Assembly: GCF_946479765.1 (NCBI RefSeq)
Contig: NZ_CAMLHO010000028.1
Coordinates: 1-52,404, forward strand
Source: an uncultured Aliivibrio sp.
GTDB lineage: Bacteria; Pseudomonadota; Gammaproteobacteria; Enterobacterales; Vibrionaceae
DNA length: 52,404 nt
Direction: 5' to 3'
Part shown: positions 42,294 through 49,663 of the stretch, in pieces
Layout: each line of letters starts with the position of its first letter
Position numbering within the stretch: the stretch's first letter is position 1
Position numbers and translations under genes: made by a program
The notes under the pieces: model-generated
The model's database searches: none
The model's input: only the letters and a program-made list of their open reading frames with translations
What the model was told of the DNA's origin: nothing

Positions 42294-43328
42294 ATGGACA
42301 TTAGCGTATTCAGTTATATTGGCGGAACAATTGATAATTTCACTTCAGACTTTATTGTTTCTGGTATCAGTGGATTAATCAGAGCAATAAGTCCCTTAAT
42401 CATGATGGGCGTTACTCTTTTCCTTATGGTGAAAGGATACTTACAAATTTTTGGTAAAACTGACGACTTAGCCCGTGATACGGTGATTTTAGGCATTCAG
42501 GTAATCACAATCACGACATTGGTATTGAACGTGGATAATTACACTTTCTATATAATTGATGGGGTAAATGCATGGTCAAGTGGTATCTCTAATGCAATCA
42601 GTAAAAATGGTAACAATCACAATATCTATCAAACATTAGACAGTTTACTAATGCAAGCTGTTGATATTACTGTTTACTGTTTATCAAAAGTAGGCTGGAC
42701 AGAGGGTTATTTGTGGTTCTTTGTTGGTATGGTAATTCTTACCGTCATTGCCATATTAACGATTATTTCAGCTATCATCATAATTGGAACCAAATTTTTA
42801 TTAACAATATTATTTGTTATTGGACCATTATTTATCGCTTTTGCAATATTCCCAATCACTCGCAAGTTCTTTGATTCATGGGTAACAAAAATTGTAGAAA
42901 ATGTATTGGTTCAGATATTTGGGGTTATCATCATTACGATGGCAATAAAAATCATCAGCAACTTTATTGGCAAAAATAATCCAGCGGTGCAAGACATTAA
43001 TCCGACCGCCGTAATGATACAAATCGTGGTTGTGGCTGGTATTCTAACGTGGGTAGTGAAACAGATACCAAACCTATCAGGCTCACTGGCTGGTGGGTTT
43101 GCATCTGGCTCTTTAACATTTAAAGAAGCTATGGCGGCCCCTGTTGCCGCTGCCGCTGCTAAATTCCTGAATGGCGCACCAAAAGGAGAAAGTAAGCCAC
43201 AACGGGATTCATGGACTGACCAGCAAGCGAATCAAGTAACAAAAGGCAATGCGCAAGCCTCGCCACAGCAAACCAAAGGAAGCCAAGCGATTAATGACAA
43301 AATCGCTGAGCATAACCGAAAATCATAA
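42294..43328 (+). CDS. virB6: VirB6/TrbL-like polytopic membrane protein
   Basis: From ATG 42294 the protein is 344 aa, with CTGGAG as ribosome site; a frame to 42261 overlaps virB5 and is not used. There are about five or six transmembrane segments between residues 20 and 275 and the conserved-type segment FLLTILFVIGPLFIAFAIFP. The tail is Gln/Ala-rich and hydrophilic. VirB6 forms the inner-membrane part of the channel. Terminators follow at 43380-43408 and 43496-43525. Confidence 0.85.
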   Translation: MDISVFSYIGGTIDNFTSDFIVSGISGLIRAISPLIMMGVTLFLMVKGYLQIFGKTDDLARDTVILGIQVITITTLVLNVDNYTFYIIDGVNAWSSGISNAISKNGNNHNIYQTLDSLLMQAVDITVYCLSKVGWTEGYLWFFVGMVILTVIAILTIISAIIIIGTKFLLTILFVIGPLFIAFAIFPITRKFFDSWVTKIVENVLVQIFGVIIITMAIKIISNFIGKNNPAVQDINPTAVMIQIVVVAGILTWVVKQIPNLSGSLAGGFASGSLTFKEAMAAPVAAAAAKFLNGAPKGESKPQRDSWTDQQANQVTKGNAQASPQQTKGSQAINDKIAEHNRKS

Positions 43329-43379
43329 GCTGAAAATAATGATACCCAAGCATCATAAGTTGAAATACAATCAACATAT

Positions 43380-43408
43380 CGACTATTTCCTAGCCTAAAT
43401 AGTCGATT
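43380..43408. terminator. Hairpin after virB6
   Basis: TCGACTATTT and AAATAGTCGA form a ten-base stem with an eight-base loop. There is no long T-run, so it may be a weak terminator or an mRNA-protecting hairpin. Confidence 0.5.
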
Positions 43409-43495
43409 CCTATTGTTTGCAGTAATGAAAATTACTACTCTTATTGTGTCACCAACTAGGTACACGCGCTTTATTTTCAGATTAATACTACTTTT

Positions 43496-43525
43496 GCCAA
43501 GCCTCTCAGTGCTTGGCTTTTTTTT
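43496..43525 (+). terminator. Strong intrinsic terminator of the virB5-virB6 unit
   Basis: GCCAAGC and GCTTGGC form the stem with an eight-base loop, followed by eight T. It overlaps the end of the convergent minus-strand gene. Confidence 0.9.
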
Positions 43526-43811
43526 AACTGGAATAAATTACATCAATCGCGTTCAGATACAGTAATGAACGTTCATTCATTAAAAATACCCTCTCAAAAG
43601 TATAGCCCTTCACGTACTTCTTTTTACTCAAATCGTAGACTAAATTACTTGGTTTTTTCTTCTTATATTTTGTGACAATAGCACTCGCAGTCGCTCGGTG
43701 AATACGAAATGTATCAGCGATAAACGGGACGTTAAATTCACCGTACAAATCTACGTGCGCATCAATAAACCTAAGTACAATAAGGTCTAGTTGTTCTTTT
43801 TGTGACAACAT
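43524..43811 (-). CDS. Small helix-turn-helix protein, 95 aa
   Basis: The middle (EFNVPFIADTFRIHRATASAIVTKYKKKKPSNLVYDLSKKKYV) reads as an HTH followed by a basic wing, like the regulator domain found on many plasmids. No effector domain. It is the first minus-strand gene after the virB5-virB6 unit, and copy 3 of the stem-loop element lies 135 bp upstream of its start. Probably a repressor of leading-region or transfer genes. Confidence 0.65.
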   Translation of the reverse strand: MLSQKEQLDLIVLRFIDAHVDLYGEFNVPFIADTFRIHRATASAIVTKYKKKKPSNLVYDLSKKKYVKGYTFERVFLMNERSLLYLNAIDVIYSS

Positions 43812-43945
43812 TTTCGATTTATCCTTACAAAAATAATATATAGTAATTTACCACATAGTAGTATATTACATCACTTAAATTAACTGTAGTTAAAAGCAAC
43901 ACTATAGCTTAAATCAATAGATAAGCTCACTGTAAAAGTGCGGAC

Positions 43946-44023
43946 TCTTTTCCACATATCCACATGAGGCGGTAAGAGACATTCAACCCCTCTCGTGAGC
44001 CGATTGTGGGTATGTGGAAAAGA
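43946..44023 (-). repeat. Covarying stem-loop element, copy 3 (inverted)
   Basis: On the plus strand, arms TCTTTTCCACATATCCA and TGGGTATGTGGAAAAGA pair over 17 positions. Read on the minus strand, the 44-base core matches copies 1 and 2 (CAATCGGCTCACGAG ... CCGCCTCATG) and retains their C-A mismatch, while the arms share almost nothing with copies 1 and 2. It lies between two minus-strand genes. Confidence 0.8.
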
Positions 44024-44031
44024 TTTTTTTC

Positions 44032-44062
44032 AAAAAATCCCCTTACTCAAAAGTAAGGGGAT
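44032..44062 (-). terminator. Intrinsic terminator of the LPD25-like gene
   Basis: ATCCCCTTACT and AGTAAGGGGAT form a perfect 11-base stem with a four-base loop. On the minus strand it is followed by TTTTT, directly after the gene ending at 44074. Confidence 0.92.
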
Positions 44063-44073
44063 GGGATCACGTA

Positions 44074-44997
44074 TTAATGCAATTTCGCGGTTTTTCTCTC
44101 GTCTTCTGCTCTGCAATAATCTACCCATTGCGCCCACTCGCCTTCTAACGTTGGCTCTCTAAAACAAATATCATGCCTAAACTGACATACCTCACCTGTC
44201 GCTAACGTTATTTCAACCTTAGTTTTATCGTATCCATACCCTTTACAATCTTCATGCTCTGCTAGGTATTGTTTTTGATCTGCAAGGGTCAACCATGCAA
44301 GGCGGTTATATTCTTCCATAGAAATCTCTTGATTAATATTACCGTTATTGTCTTGCTCTCGAAGCTCTTTATTAAATGCGTATGATTCTGACCATAGAAC
44401 GACGACTTTAACGATTTTTTTCTCTTCATCTTCTTGCGTTTTATCGGTAGCAACTAAACCATGATTAAGCGGTGAGATAAAACCAGAGTGTAAATAAGCC
44501 GCTACCGCTTGGTAGGTCATGCGTGGTTTCACTGGCTCTTGTTCGTCTTCTACCGTTAGCGTTTCAATTATCGCAGGCTCTACTTCTCCAAATGTAATCA
44601 CCATCGAAACAAAACACCAAACGCCTTTATTCATTACCAATTTAATTTCATCATTGTGACGATTTCGGATTAATTCGATTTTTAAATTATGGTATTCATT
44701 CGTCATATACTCTTGAACGTCTGCCAGTGTTGAAACCGTTTCAATCTCATTATAAGTACAAGAATCACTTGAATACGTTTCCTTAACTTTTACTATTTGA
44801 GTCGCTAGAGACAAAAGAAGCGCAATTTTTTTCACCGCATTTTTACGAATAGTCACACTATTTACTGACTCATTAGCAAACATTCCAAGCAATACGCTCT
44901 TGCTCTGAATTAATTCAGATTTGGAAGAGCCTGCTCTTGCTTTAATCGCGGCTGTTTCTTTAGTGATTGTTGAGTTGATAGCAAGTGAGTGAGTCAT
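44074..44997 (-). CDS. Leading-region protein, ArdC-like N-terminal tag plus LPD25-like C-terminus
   Basis: A 307-aa protein. The first ~28 residues (INSTITKETAAIKARAGSSKSE) are nearly the same as the start of ArdC encoded 1.9 kb away, after which the two proteins are unrelated. The middle is unassigned. The last ~75 residues (EYNRLAWLTLADQKQYLAEHEDCKGYGYDKTKVEITLATGEVCQFRHDICFREPTL) look like the large-polyvalent-protein domain LPD25. It probably acts early after plasmid entry, perhaps against host restriction or defence. Its leader is a copy of the structured repeat at 44925-45410. Confidence 0.7.
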   Translation of the reverse strand: MTHSLAINSTITKETAAIKARAGSSKSELIQSKSVLLGMFANESVNSVTIRKNAVKKIALLLSLATQIVKVKETYSSDSCTYNEIETVSTLADVQEYMTNEYHNLKIELIRNRHNDEIKLVMNKGVWCFVSMVITFGEVEPAIIETLTVEDEQEPVKPRMTYQAVAAYLHSGFISPLNHGLVATDKTQEDEEKKIVKVVVLWSESYAFNKELREQDNNGNINQEISMEEYNRLAWLTLADQKQYLAEHEDCKGYGYDKTKVEITLATGEVCQFRHDICFREPTLEGEWAQWVDYCRAEDERKTAKLH

Positions 44998-45410
44998 TGT
45001 CTGGTTTTCCTATGATTAAGTGAGTATTCATCTTCGTGGTCGCCTGACTGTTCGATTTCTTGCCATCGTTCTATTGGACAAGGGCGTGAAGCGTTCATAT
45101 ACCCTTGTCCAATAGGTTGTGGTGAGAAACGATTTACAGGAAGTAGCGAAACGATATGAATACTCATGCATAGGTAAACCAATGACTCAGGAGCCAGCTA
45201 TTAACGATTACAAGCACTTAGAAAGAGACGTGAAAGCTCTTAATTTTTCGCTCTAGCACTGGCTTTTGATGTGGCTTTTGCGTTGGGGAGAATGACGACA
45301 GGAACCCACTAGCCGTTAGAAACTCTGTTTCTTTACGGATTGGGGTTATCGGAGGGCGAGCACCGCGAGGAAATGACCCTTTTTCGATAGAAAAAAACGC
45401 CCTGAATAAT
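44925..45410 (-). repeat. Large direct repeat R1: structured leader/single-strand promoter candidate
   Basis: 486 bp that match 46816-47304 in the same orientation, spanning the first codons of the gene, its ribosome site and about 400 bp upstream. It includes a long imperfect hairpin (45003-45180) with an internal perfect 14-base stem (45071-45084/45102-45115). The upstream part has nested pairs AACCC/GGGTT, CCGT/ACGG and AAAC/GTTT, plus near-complete identity to R2. The outer arm of the hairpin covers the ribosome site of the gene. Confidence 0.85.
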
Positions 45411-45535
45411 GCTCATTAATTTATAAAGCAGATAACTACTGTGTAGTTATTTACTACAGGCTTTTAACCGCTTTTTTTAAACCACGAACTCAACGTTTAA
45501 GGGGGCGAAGCCCCCTCCCTATCAATAATAATTAA
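45411..45535. other. Short gap between R1 and the 99-aa gene
   Basis: AT-rich sequence. Near 45500 it contains GGGGGCGAAGCCCCC, a compact hairpin that, read on the minus strand, lies just after the 99-aa gene and may terminate it, though the following T-run is poor. No gene is visible. Confidence 0.4.
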
Positions 45536-45835
45536 TCAATATTCACTCGGTAATAAAACCGTTGTTACACTGCGATCCCATTCGGTAATGATCCAAATTT
45601 GAATGTCATCATAGTCATATTGCGACATAATGCGATCACCGTTATGCGTCGCCTCATTATTAACTAAGCTGTCTTCCTCGCACGTTGTCCCCCAATCGCA
45701 TGAATAATGACGATCTAAAAATGGTTTAAGTGTGTCATGCTCTCCCTGAATTAAATGGTTAATACCTTGTGTTAAAACAACCTTTCCTAGCTCAAATGAG
45801 ATAGGTAAAATTTCACATTGACAAATATCAGTCAT
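45536..45835 (-). CDS. Plasmid-type small acidic protein, 99 aa
   Basis: The sequence (FELGKVVLTQGINHLIQ ... RHYSCDWGTTCEEDSLVNNEATHNGDRIMSQY ... IWIITEWDRSVTTVLLPSEY) belongs to a small protein type I recall from many conjugative plasmids near ardC, often labelled only plasmid-related protein. Very acidic, with two cysteines. Its acidity would fit a DNA mimic, but that is inference. It follows ardC on the same strand. Confidence 0.7.
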   Translation of the reverse strand: MTDICQCEILPISFELGKVVLTQGINHLIQGEHDTLKPFLDRHYSCDWGTTCEEDSLVNNEATHNGDRIMSQYDYDDIQIWIITEWDRSVTTVLLPSEY

Positions 45836-45914
45836 GATTTTATATTCCTTACGTTAGTTAAAAATAGATAGGCTTAAAGCTACTTGTCATTAGGTGCTTT
45901 AAGCCTTTTCTTTT

Positions 45915-46889
45915 TTATCGCTTAATTAGCCATTGATGCGCCTTACTTGCTTGGCTTGCGGCTTTAAAAATAAATTTCTTATCGCCATTTAAACGCTCTA
46001 GCCAGCTTGCAATATAACTTTCATGTTGCACCTCGCCCACAATCCCCAAATCAGCACAGCAGAACGCTGAACCCAATTCCGCGATCAATTCTTCAAACGC
46101 ATAATCTTTAGAGCCAAAACTATTTTTTAAATTACGATCTAAACGGGTTTTGTGAGCTGTTGCGTGAACCAATTCATGCCATGTAGTCGCATAATAATCA
46201 CAAGACGAATTAAAACGATCAACCATAGGCAATGTGATCTCATCGTGTGCCGGCGAATAAAAAGCACTAACCCCACAATGATTGATTTTAATTTCTGTTG
46301 CATTGATGGCCTTAACAACGTGATCTAGCGTTACAAATTCGTTTTTCTCTCTTACTTCTGCCACTGTAACCGCTGGCTTTTCGATACCTTCCACTTGATC
46401 AATGTTGAACACTGTAAAACTTTTTAGCATTGGGATACGTTCCATTTTTCCGTCGTCGTTTTCTTTTTCCCAATTTTTATAAAAAATAATTGAAGTCCCT
46501 TTTTGGCCTTTGATAACATTACCGCCTAACTCAACGGCTTGGTTATAGGTCAACCAGTAAGAGCTTGTGAAACCTTTCATAACTGTTTCACTCCAAAGCA
46601 GTAGAATATTCACCCCTGAATAATTCGCTTTTGTTTTAAAGTTCATTGGTAACATTGAACATTCATTGGTTCTATCCCACGGACACGCCCACGGTTTAAC
46701 CCCACTTTCTAGTGCTGCCATAATGCGATCCGTCACCATTTGATAAATGTCTTTAGATACTTTTACGACTGCGCGTTTTTTTGTTGTTTTACGCTTTTTA
46801 CCCATTTCATTTTTGGGAGAGCCTGCTCTTGCTTTAGTCGCTTCTATTTCTTTAGTGATTGTTGAGTTGATAGTGTTTGAATAAGTCAT
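45915..46889 (-). CDS. ardC: ArdC-like antirestriction protein
   Basis: From ATG 46889 (MTYSNTINSTITKE) the protein is 324 aa; AGGAAA is the ribosome site, and a frame to 46922 is less likely. The N-terminal single-strand DNA-binding region has DIYQMVTDRIMAALESGVKPWACPW. The C-terminal zincin-like domain carries the HELVH metal motif (near residue 237). ArdC protects incoming single-stranded plasmid DNA in the recipient. It starts with the same 28-residue tag as the gene at 44074 and has the same repeat (R2) upstream. Confidence 0.9.
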   Translation of the reverse strand: MTYSNTINSTITKEIEATKARAGSPKNEMGKKRKTTKKRAVVKVSKDIYQMVTDRIMAALESGVKPWACPWDRTNECSMLPMNFKTKANYSGVNILLLWSETVMKGFTSSYWLTYNQAVELGGNVIKGQKGTSIIFYKNWEKENDDGKMERIPMLKSFTVFNIDQVEGIEKPAVTVAEVREKNEFVTLDHVVKAINATEIKINHCGVSAFYSPAHDEITLPMVDRFNSSCDYYATTWHELVHATAHKTRLDRNLKNSFGSKDYAFEELIAELGSAFCCADLGIVGEVQHESYIASWLERLNGDKKFIFKAASQASKAHQWLIKR

Positions 46890-47304
46890 GGCTGTTTTTC
46901 CTATGTTTAAGTGAGTTTTCATCTTCGTCTTCGCCTGACTGTCCGGCCTCCTAGCATGGTTCTGCCTTGCAAAAGCGCAACGCGGCGAAGCGAACTATTG
47001 CAAGGGAGGTTCTGATAGGAGACGGTTAACAGGAAGTAGCGAGGACGAAATGAAAAAGCACACATAGGGAAAACAATGACGCAATGAAACCACTATCAGC
47101 GATTACAAGCACTTAGAAAGAGAAGAGAAAGCTCTTGATTTTAGCTCTGGCACTGGCCTTTGATGTTGCTTTTGCGTTGGGGAGAATGACGACAGGAACC
47201 CACTAGCCGTTAGAAACTCTGTTTCTTTACGGATTGGGGTTATCGGAGGACGAGCGCAGCGAGGAAATGACCCTTTTTCGATAGAAAAAAACGCCCTGAA
47301 TAAT
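46816..47304 (-). repeat. Large direct repeat R2: structured leader of ardC
   Basis: Second copy of the repeat described at 44925-45410. The long hairpin spans 46894-47074 with outer arms GTTTTTCCTATG/CATAGGGAAAAC. The inner stems are CTCCTA/TAGGAG and CCTTGCAA/TTGCAAGG, different in sequence from the inner stem in R1 but in the same place. The distal ~190 bp are almost unchanged between the copies. Confidence 0.85.
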
Positions 47305-47626
47305 AAATAGAAGATCTAATATTGGGATTTAATACGGCAATAAAAACCAATTATAGCCCCGAAATATCTATAACAAATCGCAACACTGTAGGAAAATGCT
47401 ACATATATTTTCACGAAAAACACGGTAATACTAAGGCATAAACTGAGCTAGAAATGACGATATTGAAAGATAAGTAAATGAAAAGCTAGGATAAGAGAAA
47501 GTGTTTAATGTAGAATGTCGGTGGGTGCTTTTGGCTATCAACCGAAAGCATAACGCAAGTTTTGTAGACGGTAGATAAACAAAAACCCCGAAAGTTTAAT
47601 TTTCATTAACTAACGAGGTTTAAGTG
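47305..47626 (+). other. hok upstream region
   Basis: About 320 bp with no gene seen. It is AT-rich and contains a nine-base hairpin TGCTTTTGG/CCGAAAGCA (47526-47550). It should hold the hok promoter and the start of the hok mRNA. The end of the segment carries the sok-complementary region. Confidence 0.5.
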
Positions 47627-47642
47627 ATGTACCTAGACAATA
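47578..47642 (-). ncRNA. sok: Sok-like antisense RNA
   Basis: On the minus strand a short transcript would start near 47640 from TTGCCC, a 17-base spacer and TAAGAT, and end at a hairpin AACCTCG ... CGGGGTT with TTTTTG. The region TTAATTTTCATTAAC on the plus strand, followed by GAGG, is nearly the same as the sok target of plasmid R1 as I recall it. Sok would block translation of the mok leader and so of hok. Confidence 0.75.
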
Positions 47643-47686
47643 CGGATCTTAGCCTCTATTTTGATAAGGGGCAAGTAAAATGCTAA
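47627..47686 (+). CDS. mok: Mok-like leader peptide
   Basis: A 19-codon ORF (MYLDNTDLSLYFDKGQVKC) that starts in the sok target region and ends just inside hok. In classical hok/sok, mok overlaps most of hok; here it is short and ends right at the hok start. Coupled translation makes hok depend on this leader. Confidence 0.6.
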   Translation: MYLDNTDLSLYFDKGQVKC

Positions 47687-47829
47687 AAAAATCGGCTGTA
47701 ACGAGTTTAGTAGTCATTTGTGTGACTATTGTAATTAGTCTTTGGTTGGTGCGGGATTCACTGTGTGATATTTCGTATCAATCAGGTAGTACGATAATAA
47801 CGGCAACACTTGCCTACGAATCAAGGTAG
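47680..47829 (+). CDS. hok: Hok/Gef-family membrane toxin
   Basis: A 49-aa protein with one transmembrane segment (AVTSLVVICVTIVISLWLV) followed by RDSLCDISYQSGSTIITATLAYES, which carries the conserved Cys, the SLC-I-Y spacing and the C-terminal AYES of Hok. Ribosome site AAGGGG. Hok depolarises the membrane when the unstable Sok antisense RNA decays after plasmid loss, killing plasmid-free cells. A perfect ten-base hairpin follows (47838-47864), likely part of the stable mRNA 3' end. Confidence 0.93.
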   Translation: MLKKSAVTSLVVICVTIVISLWLVRDSLCDISYQSGSTIITATLAYESR

Positions 47830-47837
47830 AAGCTGGA

Positions 47838-47864
47838 CGGGTAGCTGAGTAAAGCAGCTACCCG
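47838..47864 (+). terminator. Hairpin at the 3' end of hok
   Basis: CGGGTAGCTG and CAGCTACCCG pair perfectly around AGTAAAG. No long T-run follows; it may be the stable 3' structure of the hok mRNA rather than an ordinary terminator. Confidence 0.65.
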
Positions 47865-47925
47865 ATTTCAGATTGTAAGGTATAGGCCACAAGCACCCAT
47901 GTTTTCACACTAAAAAATATGTACA

Positions 47926-48984
47926 TTAGCCTTTTATATCAGCACTTTTATTTTCAAGTAAGTTTATTTTGCTTTGTTCTATTAATTTATCTTTAAATAA
48001 TTCACCGACATCATGAACCTTATCATTAATTTCTATAACTGGTTGATCCCCTAATAATATATCCAATTTATTAGCGATCTTCTTAGTCGCAGAATTTAAA
48101 TTATCAGTAATCTCTGAAGTATCTATCCCTTGTTCGTTCAATTGTTCCGATATTTTCAATAACTCATTAACCATAGTTACTGACGCGGGCAATTGTTGTA
48201 ATTTACCTGTTGTTGTAAAATTATCTACATAATATGCAGATGCTGAGTTTAGAACACTAGTTAATATTGTTGCTGTTAAAGTATGCCCTGCTATTTTTAA
48301 CCACAAGCTTCCACTCTCGATGTACTCAATAATAATAGGATTATCGCTTGTAGATTCACCTAATAAAAAACACAATTCTTTATATATAAAGTCCACAGCT
48401 TCTAACTTTAAACCAAAAGATTTTAAATTATCAACATTCGATAAATAAACCTCTAAATGACATAAATTATCATTTATTTTTGATATAGGCATAGATGACA
48501 TCAAAAATATAGTTCTTTCAAATTCTTTAATTTTATTACTTAATGATAACGCTGCGAAAGATAATTCATACATAGCATAATGGGTATAACCATTCTTGTA
48601 TGACTCATATTTAACAATGAAAATTTCTAATGATTCTCTTAATTCATCCATTAGATTCATTAGAGTATTTTCATTTTCAATTTTATCTTGAAAAGATTGA
48701 AAAATCTCATCTACAAGATGTGAAGTAACTATAACTTTCCGATATTCAACCTCTGACTGCTCACTCCTAATGCAAGCAGTTACGTATGAAATCATTTGAT
48801 TACGTTCCTGATGGCTAGAGTTGTTATCATTAAGAAATATAGTGTAACGAGCCTTCGCTACATATTCTGCAACGGCACTAAGCAATTCACAAATATTAAG
48901 AATGTACTTAATTTTCCCGTTTTCAATTTCATTTATTATAACTTCAGATAACTGACGCAATTCTCTTTTATTCATACAACCCAC
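47926..48984 (-). CDS. Unknown AT-rich gene, 352 aa
   Basis: Not recognised. Mostly helical, with one hydrophobic stretch in IIIEYIESGSLWLKIAGHTLTATILTSVLNSASAYYV (about 222-258). The segment ESGSLWLKIAG resembles a motif I have seen in uncharacterised defence-island proteins, without certainty. A start at codon 4 (MNKRELRQL) is equally good. Codon use is markedly AT-rich compared with the transfer genes. It stands alone between hok and the recombination-site repeat at 49141, consistent with a recently gained cargo gene, possibly abortive infection. Confidence 0.65.
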   Translation of the reverse strand: MGCMNKRELRQLSEVIINEIENGKIKYILNICELLSAVAEYVAKARYTIFLNDNNSSHQERNQMISYVTACIRSEQSEVEYRKVIVTSHLVDEIFQSFQDKIENENTLMNLMDELRESLEIFIVKYESYKNGYTHYAMYELSFAALSLSNKIKEFERTIFLMSSMPISKINDNLCHLEVYLSNVDNLKSFGLKLEAVDFIYKELCFLLGESTSDNPIIIEYIESGSLWLKIAGHTLTATILTSVLNSASAYYVDNFTTTGKLQQLPASVTMVNELLKISEQLNEQGIDTSEITDNLNSATKKIANKLDILLGDQPVIEINDKVHDVGELFKDKLIEQSKINLLENKSADIKG

Positions 48985-49117
48985 AAACCGTATAATTTTT
49001 ATAAGCCAGATTATAAATGAAAACTCATTGTGTCCATAATTTTACTCTTGATCAATCAACGAGATTATCGTTTTAGTATCAACCAGACGCTTATATTGTT
49101 TTCTTGATAGTGACATT

Positions 49118-49137
49118 CATAGACTGATCAGTCTATG
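49118..49137. repeat. Perfect 20-bp palindrome
   Basis: CATAGACTGATCAGTCTATG is fully self-complementary. It sits four bases upstream of the recombination-site-like repeat at 49141 and is absent from the copy at 52351. Could be an operator for the gene starting at 48984 or part of the site. Confidence 0.6.
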
Positions 49138-49140
49138 TAA

Positions 49141-49194
49141 TGACATTAGGGTACGCCTTAATGTCACATGACAATGAAGTTATGACTCATTTTA
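49141..49194. repeat. 54-bp recombination-site-like repeat, left copy
   Basis: Matches 52351-52404 at 52 of 54 positions. The only two differences are AC versus TT at the centre of the palindromic part (TGACATTAGGGT/GCCTTAATGTCA). Arms are near those of the site at 44-69. The 3156 bp between the copies hold five genes and look like a module. Confidence 0.75.
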
Positions 49195-49231
49195 GCGAAA
49201 TTTGAATTAAAACGTGATCGTAAGCAACAAA

Positions 49232-49253
49232 AAAATCCGCTAAATTTTAGCGG
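49232..49253 (-). terminator. Terminator of the 35-aa membrane protein gene
   Basis: CCGCTAAA and TTTAGCGG form the stem; on the minus strand ATTTTTTT follows. A related sequence with a different but still paired stem occurs at 49984-50007. Confidence 0.8.
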
Positions 49254-49292
49254 CCTTTGCAGTTCTTACTTCGGGTTTTATGTTGAATTAAC

Positions 49293-49400
49293 TTATTTAG
49301 ACCTCTCAGTAAAGCTACCAAACCAAAAACCACAATTGAAAGCAATAACAAGCAATGTTACTCCACCAATACCCACAGAAAATAATTCAATTAATGTCAT
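49293..49400 (-). CDS. Small membrane protein, 35 aa
   Basis: MTLIELFSVGIGGVTLLVIA then a Phe/Trp-rich stretch and a polar end TERSK: one transmembrane helix. The ribosome site is weak. A clear terminator follows. It resembles neither hok nor known type I toxins closely. Probably a real small membrane protein. Confidence 0.45.
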   Translation of the reverse strand: MTLIELFSVGIGGVTLLVIAFNCGFWFGSFTERSK

Positions 49401-49663
49401 ATTTATTTACTCATTTATTTTACCATCAATTTTTCTACGTCAAGTGCCAGAGCATTTTAGGAATAACACTAACTAGATATCCAAGGGTACTTTGAGAGAT
49501 AAAAAAACACTGCAACATAAATTTTTTTCGGGTAAACAGCTTCTGCTGTTGTTAGCCCCAATTCGATGCGTGATATGCGCGTTGCGTTAAATCAGGTTCG
49601 AACTAACACGCACTAGTAACGCATCGATGATGCGAGGAAGGTTTCACAGTGTGAAACCACAAT

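Noticed and set aside
41269-44023. Three stem-loops as a MITE or REP family
   Set aside because: A transposed element would keep the same ends. Here the ends differ entirely between copies while the middle is kept, and no target duplications were seen.
49553-49632. Integron attC-like site (GTTAG and CTAAC boxes with inverted TCGATGCGT/ACGCATCGA)
   Set aside because: The boxes do not match the RYYYAAC/GTTRRRY rule and no integrase or gene cassette pattern is present. A simple nine-base inverted repeat explains it.
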